Source: WHSW01 sp033856255
GTDB taxonomy: Bacteria > Actinomycetota > Thermoleophilia > Solirubrobacterales > 70-9
Direction of reading: 5' to 3'
Length of the DNA stretch: 64,000 nt
Assembly: GCA_033856255.1 (NCBI GenBank)
Contig: JAWVFH010000060.1
Coordinates: 1-64,000, forward strand
The position numbers and the translations under genes are program-made. Positions within the stretch are counted from its first letter, which is position 1; each line of letters opens with the position of its first letter. Shown here one piece after another: positions 1 to 8,739 of this stretch. The notes beneath the pieces are model-generated. The model did not search any database. It saw nothing but the letters and a program-made list of their open reading frames with translations, and was not told where the DNA came from.

Positions 1-2251
1 TGATTGAGTCGCCGGCGGTGACAGGTGTGGCGCTGAGCTTCAGCGCGCCGGCGCTCGGCAAGGTCGTGATCTTCACCGAGCTGAGGTTGTTGGCCGGGCT
101 GTCGTTGGGGTCTGAGAAGCCGAAGTCTGAGGCCGTGAACGTCTTGGTCGAGTCCTCGTTGATCGTGGCGGTGTTGTCGGTGCCGGCGGGGGCGTGGTTC
201 GGGATGACAACCTCGACCACCTGGTCGGCGCAGCTCGTCGCCGAGGCGAGGTTGCCCGCATCACCGCCGTAGGACGCGATCACGTGGTAGGTCCCCGTGG
301 CCAGGGTCACCGGAGCGGACGCCGGGATCACGCCGGGCGATCCGATCGTCTCGACGTCGGTGCTGACCGCCGACGTGCACGCCGCGTCGGAGAACCACGT
401 GTACGTGACGGTGCCGGTGGCGCTGTTCGCGCGGGTGCCGCTCAGGGTGAGCAGGTCGGTGACCGGCGTCCCCGCGGTGACGGTCAGCGGCGATCCGCTG
501 TTGCCACCGCCGGACGGCTGCGCCGTCGCGCTCGTGGCCGTCTTGTCGACCGTGGTCGTGGGTGTGACGCAGCTCGGGTCGTAGTTGGCGGACCAGTCCA
601 GCCGCACGGTCAGCTGATTCGCCCCCGCCGGAGCACCGGTGAGGGTGATGATGAACTGCGGCAGGCCGTTCTGCGTGAGCCCGATGACCTGGCTGAGGTC
701 CACGGAACCCGTGGCGTCGAGGCTCCGGCTTCCCGAGATCGGGTTGCCGCCGGCATCGGCGAACTGCACCGTGCCGCTGGTGTAGGAGGCGGGCGCCGGC
801 GACGTGACCTGCAGCGTCTGGTAGGCCGTCGGATAGCACTGTGGCTGATCGACCACGTACTGCGAGGACAGGACGCGGGTGGCGCCGGTGCCACAGGCTC
901 CGCCCGTGAAGGCGTCGAAGTTCTGGATCTGCGCGCTGCCTGTGTCCGCGTTGACCCAGAGGCAGGTCGGTCGCTGAGGGTCGACGGTGACGGTGTACGG
1001 ACCGCCGAGGTTGGGCTCGACGTGCGGGAAGTTGGTGCAGACCTGCGACGTCGAGAAGTCGTAGCACTCGACCCGATTGAGGTTGAAGTCCTGGATGTAG
1101 ACGCGCGCGCCGATCACCGCGGCCGGCCCGTTCCAGCGCGCCGTGCTGCCGTTGTTGAGCATCGCGTCCCAGCCGGCCGGCTGGGCGGTGGTGGTGCCGT
1201 CCAACTTGAAGCAGGGCGCGCCCGCCTGAGGCATGCAGACGCCGGTGATCGCGCCGCCGGCGTCGAGCCTCGGGACGGGCGCGCCGACGTTGCCGGCGAA
1301 CGCGGAGCCGTTGGTTGCCGGCCAGCTGCCCGCGCAGTTGCCCAGGGTCGCGGTGTCGAAGCAGGCGAGCTTGTCATTGCTGCCGGAAGTGTTGGTGGGC
1401 CGGAAGGGGATGTAGTACCGGCTCCCGATGAGCGCCGACGGGTTGGCAGGAGCATCCGTGGTCTGCACGAGGGTCGCGCCGCCGAGGTCCACCGCATAGG
1501 GCTGGCCAGGGCACGCCGCCTTGGTGGCGAGGTCGAAGCACATCATCCGATCTCGGCCAGCGGCGTCTGGGGCGGTCGCATAGGTTTGGTTGAACGCGTA
1601 GAGCTTGGTGCCGACCTGTTGCTGTTGCGTGATCGCGGCGCCATTCGGCAACTGCGTCGCACCCGCTGCGGTGAGGGCGGTGAACCCGCAGAACGGTTGC
1701 TGGTTGGCATTGGCCAAAGCGATGTCGAAGCACACGACACCGCCCGCCCCGTCGCTCAGCCGGCGCGTGTAGATGTAGAGCCGGTTGGTGTCAGCGTCGA
1801 GCGTCAACCCGGGATGACCGCTGGACGCAAAGCCGCTGGGGGTCGAGTTGTCGACGACGGAGACCGGGTTCGGCCAGCACTGCTGCGCGTTGGACTGAAG
1901 ATGACAGTTGACGATCAGGGCGCTGCCGTTGTGATGAAAGACGTTGTAGACGCGGTCGTTGGAGAACGCGAGAGCCCATCCGTCGCCGCCGCCTGCGCCG
2001 GCGAAGTTCGACGCCGGTGGCACCGCCATCGTCTGCGTCCGCGAGTAGGACGCCGCCTGCGCCGTCCCCGTCAACGCGAGAAGCAAAGCACCTGCCAGGA
2101 CCGCACCGATCACCAAGCGCGCAGGTCGCAGGGCCGGGCGTCGTGCGGGTCGAAAGGCTGAAACGGCGTTACGTACCGCAGCGGCGTCCGGCATCTGGGA
2201 ACTCGATTCGCGTCCCAGGTGTCGGCAGAGCCAGACGGTCGGAAGGGACAT
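1..2251 (-). CDS. Secreted multidomain adhesin-like protein, C-terminus beyond the left edge
   Basis: A frame stays open from the ATG at 2251 to the left edge (750 codons), so the C-terminus is missing. The N-terminus is Arg-rich and followed near residues 47-65 by a hydrophobic segment ending in Ala-Gln-Ala-Ala, which looks like a signal peptide. The central part has repeated aromatic and Cys-containing blades such as VVCFDIA and RMMCFDLA and may form a beta-propeller. Next come Ig-like segments with repeated TVTYTWFSD-like strands. The last visible block (NEDSTKTFTASDFGFSDPND) resembles the cadherin-like/VCBS repeats of surface proteins. The product is probably exported and adhesive; no enzyme signature is visible. 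An alternative start is the ATG of MPDAAAVR about 30 codons in. Confidence 0.75.
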   Translation of the reverse strand, partial: MSLPTVWLCRHLGRESSSQMPDAAAVRNAVSAFRPARRPALRPARLVIGAVLAGALLLALTGTAQAASYSRTQTMAVPPASNFAGAGGGDGWALAFSNDRVYNVFHHNGSALIVNCHLQSNAQQCWPNPVSVVDNSTPSGFASSGHPGLTLDADTNRLYIYTRRLSDGAGGVVCFDIALANANQQPFCGFTALTAAGATQLPNGAAITQQQQVGTKLYAFNQTYATAPDAAGRDRMMCFDLATKAACPGQPYAVDLGGATLVQTTDAPANPSALIGSRYYIPFRPTNTSGSNDKLACFDTATLGNCAGSWPATNGSAFAGNVGAPVPRLDAGGAITGVCMPQAGAPCFKLDGTTTAQPAGWDAMLNNGSTARWNGPAAVIGARVYIQDFNLNRVECYDFSTSQVCTNFPHVEPNLGGPYTVTVDPQRPTCLWVNADTGSAQIQNFDAFTGGACGTGATRVLSSQYVVDQPQCYPTAYQTLQVTSPAPASYTSGTVQFADAGGNPISGSRSLDATGSVDLSQVIGLTQNGLPQFIITLTGAPAGANQLTVRLDWSANYDPSCVTPTTTVDKTATSATAQPSGGGNSGSPLTVTAGTPVTDLLTLSGTRANSATGTVTYTWFSDAACTSAVSTDVETIGSPGVIPASAPVTLATGTYHVIASYGGDAGNLASATSCADQVVEVVIPNHAPAGTDNTATINEDSTKTFTASDFGFSDPNDSPANNLSSVKITTLPSAGALKLSATPVTAGDSI

Positions 2252-2635
2252 GAGCCGAGCCGGCGAGCAATTCGCAAGTTAGAGCGTGCTTGGGAACGCG
2301 TCAATCCGTAGAAGGCCGCAGATTGACAGAACCCTAAACCCGAACTTGTCGGCCGTTGTGGTGCCCCGCTTCGCCATCGGGAGGAATAGTCAACCTCTAC
2401 AGCGCGACGATCGACGTCTTCGCGTTTCAGAGTGGCAACGGCGCGCCGTGCGGGTTCCAGGCCCAGGGAACGCTCTGGACGAGCGGCGCTGAACGCCGCG
2501 GCTTGTCTGGCGGAAAGTTGCGCTTTCCATGCGGAGTATGGGTTTTCAAGCCGGGCCGGCCGGCTGCCGTTCTAGGGGCTCTTCCGGGCGATTTCAGCCA
2601 TCAGGCGAGGGACATAAACCGCTCTAACAAGCCAT
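2252..2635. other. Intergenic region, nothing recognised
   Basis: About 380 bases separate the adhesin-like gene from the next terminator. Several short frames exist on both strands but none has a ribosome binding site, a family signature or codon use like its neighbours. The region presumably holds the promoter of the leftward adhesin-like gene. I see no riboswitch motif or repeat. Confidence 0.4.
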
Positions 2636-2668
2636 AAAAGAGACGCCCCTCACGTTGAGGGGCGTCTC
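2636..2668 (-). terminator. Rho-independent terminator
   Basis: A perfect 13-bp inverted repeat (2640-2652 with 2656-2668, loop CGT) is followed on the minus strand by CTTTTA. It lies about 65 bases downstream of the leftward SPW-like membrane gene and would terminate it. Confidence 0.75.
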
Positions 2669-2731
2669 GGGTACAGGGAGGAGAGATATGTGATTTTTTT
2701 TGCGTGTCTGTGGGAGGTAGGCCGACTTGGA

Positions 2732-3088
2732 TTAGGCGCCGCGGGGCGCGATGAACCGCGTTGAAGCGGTCAGCGCGACCAATGCGACACCAATGCCGAC
2801 CAAAAAGATTCCGGCGTTCCACTCATCCGTGACCAGCCCGACCGCCAGCCCGCCGATCACGGCGGTCAGCGCGAGCACGTAATCGAACCCGGCGTGGGCC
2901 GAGATCGGGATCCCCCGAGGGGATCCCTCGATCTGCAGCGCCAAGCCGAGCAGCAGGGCCCCGAGGCCGACCGTGATCACGGTCGCGGCGACGCCGAAGC
3001 CGAGCAGGAAGGGCGCCGCCATGATCGCCGGTGCAGCGAGCATCTCGAGCGTGCCGTGGATGGAAAGTGGAATGGCTTTCGTACTCAT
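2732..3088 (-). CDS. SPW-repeat-like small membrane protein
   Basis: The 118-residue protein has four hydrophobic segments: around residues 12-30, 33-52, 65-85 and 90-108. The segments are short and paired, as in SPW-repeat or DUF-type actinobacterial membrane proteins. The ATG at 3088 (MSTKAIPLSI) was chosen because the frame extension further upstream adds a non-hydrophobic tail through the promoter region. It has its own downstream terminator at 2636-2668, so it is probably monocistronic. Function is unknown. Confidence 0.65.
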   Translation of the reverse strand: MSTKAIPLSIHGTLEMLAAPAIMAAPFLLGFGVAATVITVGLGALLLGLALQIEGSPRGIPISAHAGFDYVLALTAVIGGLAVGLVTDEWNAGIFLVGIGVALVALTASTRFIAPRGA

Positions 3089-3168
3089 CGTGGGATCAGA
3101 GTACGAACATACGTGCGATTCGAGTGTGACTCCGATCACAGATCCGGCGGTTACGCTTTTGTGCACGG

Positions 3169-3357
3169 ATGCTCGATCGACTCAGGAACACCCTCGGCCG
3201 GCTGCAGCGCTCCCTGTTCAACAAGACAGAGGACGCCTACAGGCACCGCGACGCGGCCGAGAACGACTCTCAAGCCGAGGCATACGCCGAAGGCGAAGCT
3301 CACGCCTATTCCGTCGCCGAGGACGAGGTTCGCGAGGCCCAGTCGGACGAGGAATAG
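3169..3357 (+). CDS. Small acidic hypothetical protein
   Basis: A 62-residue frame starts MLDRLRNTLGRLQ and ends in a run rich in Glu, Ala and Asp, probably an amphipathic helix. The third codon positions are strongly G/C, which supports coding. It is divergent from the SPW-like gene. No Shine-Dalgarno sequence is evident, so the message could be leaderless. It matches no family I recognise, and a chance frame in GC-rich DNA is possible. Confidence 0.4.
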   Translation: MLDRLRNTLGRLQRSLFNKTEDAYRHRDAAENDSQAEAYAEGEAHAYSVAEDEVREAQSDEE

Positions 3358-3378
3358 CCGCCGCCGGCGCGGCCGGGC

Positions 3379-3447
3379 CTACTCGTAGCGTCGAGAGGCG
3401 ACGAAGAAGAGGACACCGGCGAGGCAGAAGAGGTCGCGGGGGCTCAT
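3379..3447 (-). CDS. Candidate 22-residue hydrophobic peptide coupled to dxs
   Basis: The ATG overlaps the dxs stop as ATGA, and the frame reads MSPRDLFCLAGVLFFVASRR plus two residues before TAG. The core LFCLAGVLFFVA could form one short membrane helix. Evidence is only the coupled start and the hydrophobicity. It may be a chance frame. Confidence 0.25.
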   Translation of the reverse strand: MSPRDLFCLAGVLFFVASRRYE

Positions 3448-5465
3448 GCGCCAACCCGATCCGCAAGCGTGAGCGCCGCCGTCACCCGCTCGGCGACCGC
3501 CGGCCCGGTGAGCCCGACCTCCTCGCGCAGCAGCGCCGGCTTGCCGTGGGTGACGTAGCGATCCGGGAGGCCGATCCGGAGCACCCGGGCCCGCTCGGCA
3601 CCCGGCTCGGCGAAGGCGTCCTCCAGGTGCTCGAGCACGGCGGAGCCGAAGCCGCCGGCGAGCACGTTCTCCTCGATCGTCACGACCAGCTCGTGGTCGG
3701 CCGCGAGGCGCTCGATCAGCGCCTCGTCGAGCGGCTTCGCGAAGCGGGCGTCGGCGACCGTGACGGTGAGCTCGTGCTCGGCGAGCAGGGCGGCGGCGTC
3801 GAGTGCGACGCGGACGCCGTAGCCGTAGCCGAGCAGAGCCACGCGCTGGCCCTCCTTCAGCACCTCGCCGGTGCCGATCGGAATCTCGCGGGCACGATCG
3901 GGCAGCGGCACCCCCTCGGCGGTCCCGCGCGGGTAGCGGAAGGCGATCGGCCCCTCGTCGTGGGCGAGCGCCGTGCGCAGCATGTGGCAGAGCATCGCCT
4001 CGTCGCGGGGTGCCATCACAACCACGTTCGGCAGCGGCCGGAAATAGGAGATGTCGAAGGCGCCATGGTGCGTTGGGCCGTCGTCGCCGACCAGCCCGGC
4101 GCGGTCCATCGCGAAGACGACGTTGAGCTTCTGCAGGCAGACGTCGTGGACGATCTGGTCGTAGGCGCGCTGGAGGAAGGTCGAGTAGATCGCACACACC
4201 GGCTTCGCCCCCTGGATCGCCAGCCCCGAGGCGAACAGGACCGCGTCCGGCTCGGCGATCCCGACGTCGTAGTACTGATCGGGGCACTCCTTCTCCAGCG
4301 CCGTCAGGCCGGTGCCGCCGGCCATCGCCGCCGTGATCCCGATCACCCGGGGGTCGCGCTTGGCCTCGACCACGAGCGCGTCGCCGAACACCGAGGTGTA
4401 GGCGGGCGGCGGCTTGGTCACCTCCTCGGGGCGGGCCCCCTCGCTCATCTCCCCGCGGGTGAGCGGCGGCTTTGCCGGCTTCTTCGGGGCGGGCTTGCCC
4501 TCGACGATCGAGCCCGGCTTCGCCGCGTGCCACTTCTCCATCCCCTCGAGGCCGCCCTCCTCGGCCGGCTCGAAGCCCTTGCCCTTGACCGTGTGGATGT
4601 GGACGACAACCGGCCGGTCGGCCTCGAACGCCGCCTGCAGGTTGGTGCGCAGGGCGCTCACGTCGTGGCCGTCGATCGGCCCCATGTAGGCGAGATCGAG
4701 CTCCTCGAAGAACAGGCCGGGCGCCGCGTAGGCCTTGATCGCCGCCTTGATCTCCGGCCCGAGGCGGCCGATCGTGTCGCCGAGCCCGAGCGGCAGCTTC
4801 GTCAGCCGCGTCTCGACCTCCTCGCGGGCGTGGTAGAGGCGCGGGTTGGCGCGCAGACGCTGGAACGAGCGCGCGATCGCGCCCACGTTGGGGGAGATCG
4901 ACATGCCGTTGTCGTTGAGGACGATCACGATCGGCGTCTGCAGGCCGCCGGCGTTGTGGAGCGCCTCGAAGGCGACCCCTCCGGTCAGGGCCCCGTCGCC
5001 GATCACCGCGACCACCTTGCCGTCCTCGCCGATCCCGTGGCGCATCGCCTCCTTGAGCCCGACCGCATAGCCGATCGAGGTCGAGGCGTGCCCGGCGCCC
5101 ATGATGTCGTGCTCGGACTCGAACACCGAGCAGAAGGGAGCGAGCCCCTCGTACTGGCGGATCGTCTCCAGCCGGTCGGCGCGCCCGGTCAGCACCTTGT
5201 GCGGATAGGCCTGGTGGCCGACGTCCCAGAGGATCTTGTCTCGCGGCGAGTCGAGCAGCGCGTGCAGGACCGTCGTCAGCTCGCAGGTGCCGAGGTTGGC
5301 GCCGAAGTGCCCGCCGATCTCGCCGATCGTGTCGATGATCAGCTCCCGGACCTCCTGGGCGACCCGGGTCAGCTCCTCGTCGGAGAGCCCCTTGAGGTCA
5401 TCCGGGCCGTCGATCGAGTCGAGCAGGCGCTGCTCACCGTCGTGCTTGTCGGGGCTCGTACTCAT
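3444..5465 (-). CDS. dxs: 1-deoxy-D-xylulose-5-phosphate synthase
   Basis: It condenses pyruvate and glyceraldehyde 3-phosphate to DXP using thiamine diphosphate, the first step of the MEP isoprenoid pathway in the cytosol. The 673 residues show the family order. HxxGHQ-type WDVGHQAYPHK is at 80-90, the ThDP/Mg motif GDGALTGG at 156-163 with NDNG at 184-187, and the pyrimidine-binding and C-terminal transketolase domains follow. A Pro/Lys-rich linker (about 322-354) joins domains I and II. One departure is visible: the usual Glu-Gln-His-Ala at the cofactor glutamate reads E405-P-D-A. Neighbouring polyprenyl synthase, xseB and nusB genes fit a conserved block. Start ATG at 5465. Confidence 0.95.
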   Translation of the reverse strand: MSTSPDKHDGEQRLLDSIDGPDDLKGLSDEELTRVAQEVRELIIDTIGEIGGHFGANLGTCELTTVLHALLDSPRDKILWDVGHQAYPHKVLTGRADRLETIRQYEGLAPFCSVFESEHDIMGAGHASTSIGYAVGLKEAMRHGIGEDGKVVAVIGDGALTGGVAFEALHNAGGLQTPIVIVLNDNGMSISPNVGAIARSFQRLRANPRLYHAREEVETRLTKLPLGLGDTIGRLGPEIKAAIKAYAAPGLFFEELDLAYMGPIDGHDVSALRTNLQAAFEADRPVVVHIHTVKGKGFEPAEEGGLEGMEKWHAAKPGSIVEGKPAPKKPAKPPLTRGEMSEGARPEEVTKPPPAYTSVFGDALVVEAKRDPRVIGITAAMAGGTGLTALEKECPDQYYDVGIAEPDAVLFASGLAIQGAKPVCAIYSTFLQRAYDQIVHDVCLQKLNVVFAMDRAGLVGDDGPTHHGAFDISYFRPLPNVVVMAPRDEAMLCHMLRTALAHDEGPIAFRYPRGTAEGVPLPDRAREIPIGTGEVLKEGQRVALLGYGYGVRVALDAAALLAEHELTVTVADARFAKPLDEALIERLAADHELVVTIEENVLAGGFGSAVLEHLEDAFAEPGAERARVLRIGLPDRYVTHGKPALLREEVGLTGPAVAERVTAALTLADRVGA

Positions 5466-5577
5466 CGCGAAGGACCCGAAATTGTGGCAGGCCGCATGGT
5501 CTTGGCCGGGATGAGCGCCTACGGCGGGCAGGATGCGTCCGGGCTCACCCTGACGAGGCGCAGCGCGGGCCGGTCGG

Positions 5578-7002
5578 TTAGTCGGACGGCGAGCTGCAGT
5601 CGATCGTCGTGCTGACGGTTGCCTGGGAGCCGCCTGGTGTCAGCGCGTAGGTGAGCACGTAGACCGACTGGCAGTCATCCCCCTCGCTATGGAGCAGGAT
5701 CGCGCCGCCGCTCTCGATGATCGCCGCGCTGCCCTTGGGCACTCCGTTGACCGTGGGCTGTGTGATCGAGGCGACCTTGATCGGCCCGCTTCCCGGAGGG
5801 TTGATGTCGTTCGGTAGCACGTCGAGCCGGAAATCGCCGAAGGTTCCGTTGACGGGCGTCAGCCCGCCCCCAGGCGGATTCGTGTCGAAGGGGAAGGCCG
5901 TGAACGCGTCGTTGACCGCGGTCGGGCAGAGTACGTTGACCGTTACCGTCGCCTGCGAGCCGCCGGGCGTGAGCTGGTAGGTGAACGAGTCCGGGCCGCA
6001 ATACGCCGCAGCGGGCGTGTAGCTGACGTTGGCGCCGCCGGTGGCGACGGCGACCGTGCCGTGGGCGCCGTTGGTCGCCGATCCGACCGAGAACGTCAGC
6101 CCGCCCGAGATGTCGTTGGCGAGCACGTCGATCGCGTTCGCGGCCGAGTCGTGACCGACGACCGCCGCGTCGTTGACCGCCGTCGGCAGGCAGGAAGCCG
6201 CGGCCGAGAGCGCCGTGCTCACCGAGGCGCCGTTGTTGGCGGGCACGTGATCGTTGGTGCCCGGGTCCTCGGCGATCCCGGCGATCACCGCGCTCGACGC
6301 GTTGCAGTTCGTGAACGCGATGCTGAGGTTGGTGGCGTCGGGGAGGTCGATGCCCATCGGGCCGATCGCGCAGCGCACCGTCGTCGCCGAGGTCGCGCTG
6401 CAGCGCGGGTCCGACAGCCCGGGCACGAACAGCGTCGCCGCGGGCAAAGTGAGGTCGACCCGGGTGTTGACCGCCGGCGTCGGCCCGTGGTTGGCAAGCG
6501 AGGCGTTGTAGACGGACGTGCTCAGCCCACCCGTGGAGGCCGTCGCTGGGCCGGTCATCGTCAGGTCGAGGTCCGCCTCGCAGTTCTGATGGCTCTCGAA
6601 CAGGCAGCGGTCGACGCCGGTGCCGCCGTCGGCGACGTCGTTGTTTCCCTGCCCGCGCATGTCATCGTCGCCGTCATCGCCGTTGCTGTCGTCGTTGCCG
6701 CTCCCGGATCTGACCCGGTCGTTGCCCGCCCCCGCGCTCGTCGTGTCGTCGCCGGGCCCCGCGCAGATCACGTCGTCGCCGCCGAGGGCGTTGATCGTGT
6801 CGTCGCCGTCCCCGGCGCGGATCACGTCGTCGCCTTCGGTGCCGGTGAGCGTGTCATTGCCGGGCGTGCCCCCGACCGTGGCGACCACGCCGGCGCACCT
6901 CGGGCCCACCGCTGCGCCGGCCGGCGCGGCAAGCACCAGCAGCGCGAGCGCGGCGAAAACGACCAGGGAGAACAGCGTCCGTGCCGACGCCCCCGATGCC
7001 AT
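5578..7002 (-). CDS. Secreted RTX-repeat protein with DUF11-like and cadherin-like domains
   Basis: The 474-residue protein starts with a signal peptide (hydrophobic LFSLVVFAALALLVLAAP, then GAA). Residues about 45-130 carry tandem RTX nonapeptides of the GGxGxDxhx type (GDGDDTINALGG, GPGDDTTSAGAG), which bind calcium and form a beta-roll. A DUF11-like region follows, then two cadherin-like segments that each contain a CxPDSFTYQLTPGGSQA-like strand. It is a paralogue of the next gene upstream. The start is the ATG at 7002; a TTG two codons earlier is possible. It is probably a surface or matrix protein. No type I exporter is nearby, and a signal peptide implies Sec export. Confidence 0.8.
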   Translation of the reverse strand: MASGASARTLFSLVVFAALALLVLAAPAGAAVGPRCAGVVATVGGTPGNDTLTGTEGDDVIRAGDGDDTINALGGDDVICAGPGDDTTSAGAGNDRVRSGSGNDDSNGDDGDDDMRGQGNNDVADGGTGVDRCLFESHQNCEADLDLTMTGPATASTGGLSTSVYNASLANHGPTPAVNTRVDLTLPAATLFVPGLSDPRCSATSATTVRCAIGPMGIDLPDATNLSIAFTNCNASSAVIAGIAEDPGTNDHVPANNGASVSTALSAAASCLPTAVNDAAVVGHDSAANAIDVLANDISGGLTFSVGSATNGAHGTVAVATGGANVSYTPAAAYCGPDSFTYQLTPGGSQATVTVNVLCPTAVNDAFTAFPFDTNPPGGGLTPVNGTFGDFRLDVLPNDINPPGSGPIKVASITQPTVNGVPKGSAAIIESGGAILLHSEGDDCQSVYVLTYALTPGGSQATVSTTIDCSSPSD

Positions 7003-7062
7003 GCGCAAAAGAGTACTACCGCCCGCCCGGCTGTCCAGCCGGAAATTCGGCCAGATTCGTGC

Positions 7063-7863
7063 CTAACAACCGGGCGCAGGCGTGAGCGGAGCGCTGATCT
7101 GGAACGCGTTGTTGCCCGGGAACTGGTCGATCGCACCGGAGGAATCGGCGCGCCCGCTGAAGCTGACGGACTGGTTGGGCGCGGTGGGGCAATCCGGGAA
7201 CCGGAACGCGATGTCGAACCGGTCGTGCTCCATCACGTCGACGGTCTCCGCGAAGCAGTTGACCTGGTCGGTGGCGACCTCTATGCAGCGCGGATCGGAT
7301 GCCGACGCCACGAACTCCGCCTGCGGCGGCAGCGCCCCGATCCCGACCGTCTCCTCTGCCGGGGAGGGCCCGAAGTTCGAGATCGTCAGGCTGCCGACGG
7401 AGACCGTCTGATCGCCGGCGTAGATCGGCAGCGTGCCCGTCGCGGAAGCGCTGACGTCGGCCTCGCAGAACACAGCGTGTTCGGCGAAGCAGCCGTCCGT
7501 CCCGTCCCCGCCGTCGGCGTGGTCGTCGCCGCCCTGGCCCTGGACGTCGTCGTCGCCGTCGCCGGTCAGCGTCTCGTCCGGCCCGTTGCCCAGGCGCACG
7601 CGGTCGTTGCCGTCGCCGGCTTCGATGTAGTCCGCGCCCGGACCCGCACAGATCGTGTCGGCGCCGCCGAGCGCGAGGATCCGGTCGTCGCCCTGGCCGG
7701 CGCCGATAACGTCGACGCCCTTGGTGCCGGAGATCGTGTCGGGGCCGGACGTGCCAATGATCGTCGGCCGAGCACCGCCGCATGATCTCGCCGCCTGAGC
7801 ATCCGCGGGCAGGTTGACGAGCCCCAGGGCCACGAGCGCCGCCAAGCCCAGAGCGGCCCTCAT
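7063..7863 (-). CDS. Secreted RTX-repeat protein
   Basis: This 266-residue paralogue of the downstream RTX gene has a short signal peptide (AALGLAALVALGLVNLPADAQA). RTX calcium-binding nonapeptides span about residues 37-125 (GQGDDRILALGG, GDGDDDVQGQGG). A DUF11-like beta domain with conserved cysteines follows. It lacks the cadherin-like tail of its neighbour. Its ATG overlaps the stop of the polyprenyl synthase gene (ATGA), so it is probably co-transcribed with isoprenoid genes. That is an odd placement for an exported protein. Confidence 0.8.
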   Translation of the reverse strand: MRAALGLAALVALGLVNLPADAQAARSCGGARPTIIGTSGPDTISGTKGVDVIGAGQGDDRILALGGADTICAGPGADYIEAGDGNDRVRLGNGPDETLTGDGDDDVQGQGGDDHADGGDGTDGCFAEHAVFCEADVSASATGTLPIYAGDQTVSVGSLTISNFGPSPAEETVGIGALPPQAEFVASASDPRCIEVATDQVNCFAETVDVMEHDRFDIAFRFPDCPTAPNQSVSFSGRADSSGAIDQFPGNNAFQISAPLTPAPGC

Positions 7864-8732
7864 CGCTGCCGGGTGTGGATGAAGTCGGTGACGAGGGCCA
7901 GGTCGTCCGTCTCGCCCTCGGCCTGGGCCAGGGCCGCGCGCGCTTTGGCGTGCGACTCGGCCGCCTGCTCGCGCGCGCGGTCGAGGCCGAACAGGCTCAC
8001 GTAGGTGAGCTTGCCGTGCCGCTCGTCGGATCCCTGCGGCTTGCCGAGCTGCTCGTCGGAGCCGGTGACGTCGAGGATGTCGTCCACGATCTGAAACAAC
8101 ACGCCAAGTTCGGCGGAGAAGCGGCGGTACGGATCCATCCGCTGCTCGGACAGGCCGGCGAGCTGCAGCGGGACCGTGACGCTGACCGAGATCAGGCGAC
8201 CAGTCTTCAACCCATGGAGCTGCCGCAGCGCCTCGGCGTCGAGCCCCTCGCCGGCGGTGACGTCCACGTACTGGCCGCCGACCATCCCCGCGACCCCGGT
8301 GGCGGCCGCCAGCTCGCCGAGCGCCGCTAGCACCCTCCCCGGCTCGCCGTCCTGGCGGGTGCAGAAGTGGCGGATCGCCTCGGCGAACAGGCCATCGCCG
8401 GCGAGGATCGCGACGTCCTCCCCGTAGACCACGTGCGAGGTCGGCCTGCCGCGGCGCAGCTCGTCGTCGTCCATCGCCGGCAGGTCGTCATGGATCAGCG
8501 AGTAGGTGTGGATGAGCTCGATCGCGGCCGCGGCCGGCAGCACATCGGCGGGATCGGTCCCGGCCGCGCGAGCGGCGGCGAGGCAGAGCACCGGGCGGAT
8601 CCGCTTCCCGCCGGCGAGCAGCGAGTAGCGCATCGCCTCGTCGAGCCCGGCGGTCGCGGCGAGTTGCGAGAAGCCGAGCTCGTCCAGGTACTCCTCGACC
8701 AGCTCTCGCAGGTCGTCGGGGTAGTCCCCCAC
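7860..8732 (-). CDS. ispA: Polyprenyl (farnesyl/geranylgeranyl) diphosphate synthase
   Basis: It elongates allylic diphosphates with isopentenyl diphosphate. The 290-residue protein has the GGKRIRP motif near residue 38, the first Asp-rich motif DDLPAMDDDELRRG near 82, a lysine-containing LKTGRLI block, and the second Asp-rich motif DDILD near 217. The residues before the first Asp-rich motif, which set chain length, do not let me separate C15 from C20 products. The symbol rests on the nusB-xseB-ispA-dxs order. The start is GTG at 8732. Confidence 0.88.
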   Translation of the reverse strand: MGDYPDDLRELVEEYLDELGFSQLAATAGLDEAMRYSLLAGGKRIRPVLCLAAARAAGTDPADVLPAAAAIELIHTYSLIHDDLPAMDDDELRRGRPTSHVVYGEDVAILAGDGLFAEAIRHFCTRQDGEPGRVLAALGELAAATGVAGMVGGQYVDVTAGEGLDAEALRQLHGLKTGRLISVSVTVPLQLAGLSEQRMDPYRRFSAELGVLFQIVDDILDVTGSDEQLGKPQGSDERHGKLTYVSLFGLDRAREQAAESHAKARAALAQAEGETDDLALVTDFIHTRQR

Positions 8733-8739
8733 GCTCGCC

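Noticed and set aside
194..2161. A 655-residue rightward frame opposite the adhesin-like gene
   Set aside because: It is Arg/Gly/Val-rich without any motif and lies antisense to a frame with a signal peptide and clear repeated domains. Such antisense frames are common in this GC-rich sequence.
2973..5615. An 880-residue rightward frame over dxs
   Set aside because: It is antisense to the complete dxs gene and has low-complexity composition.
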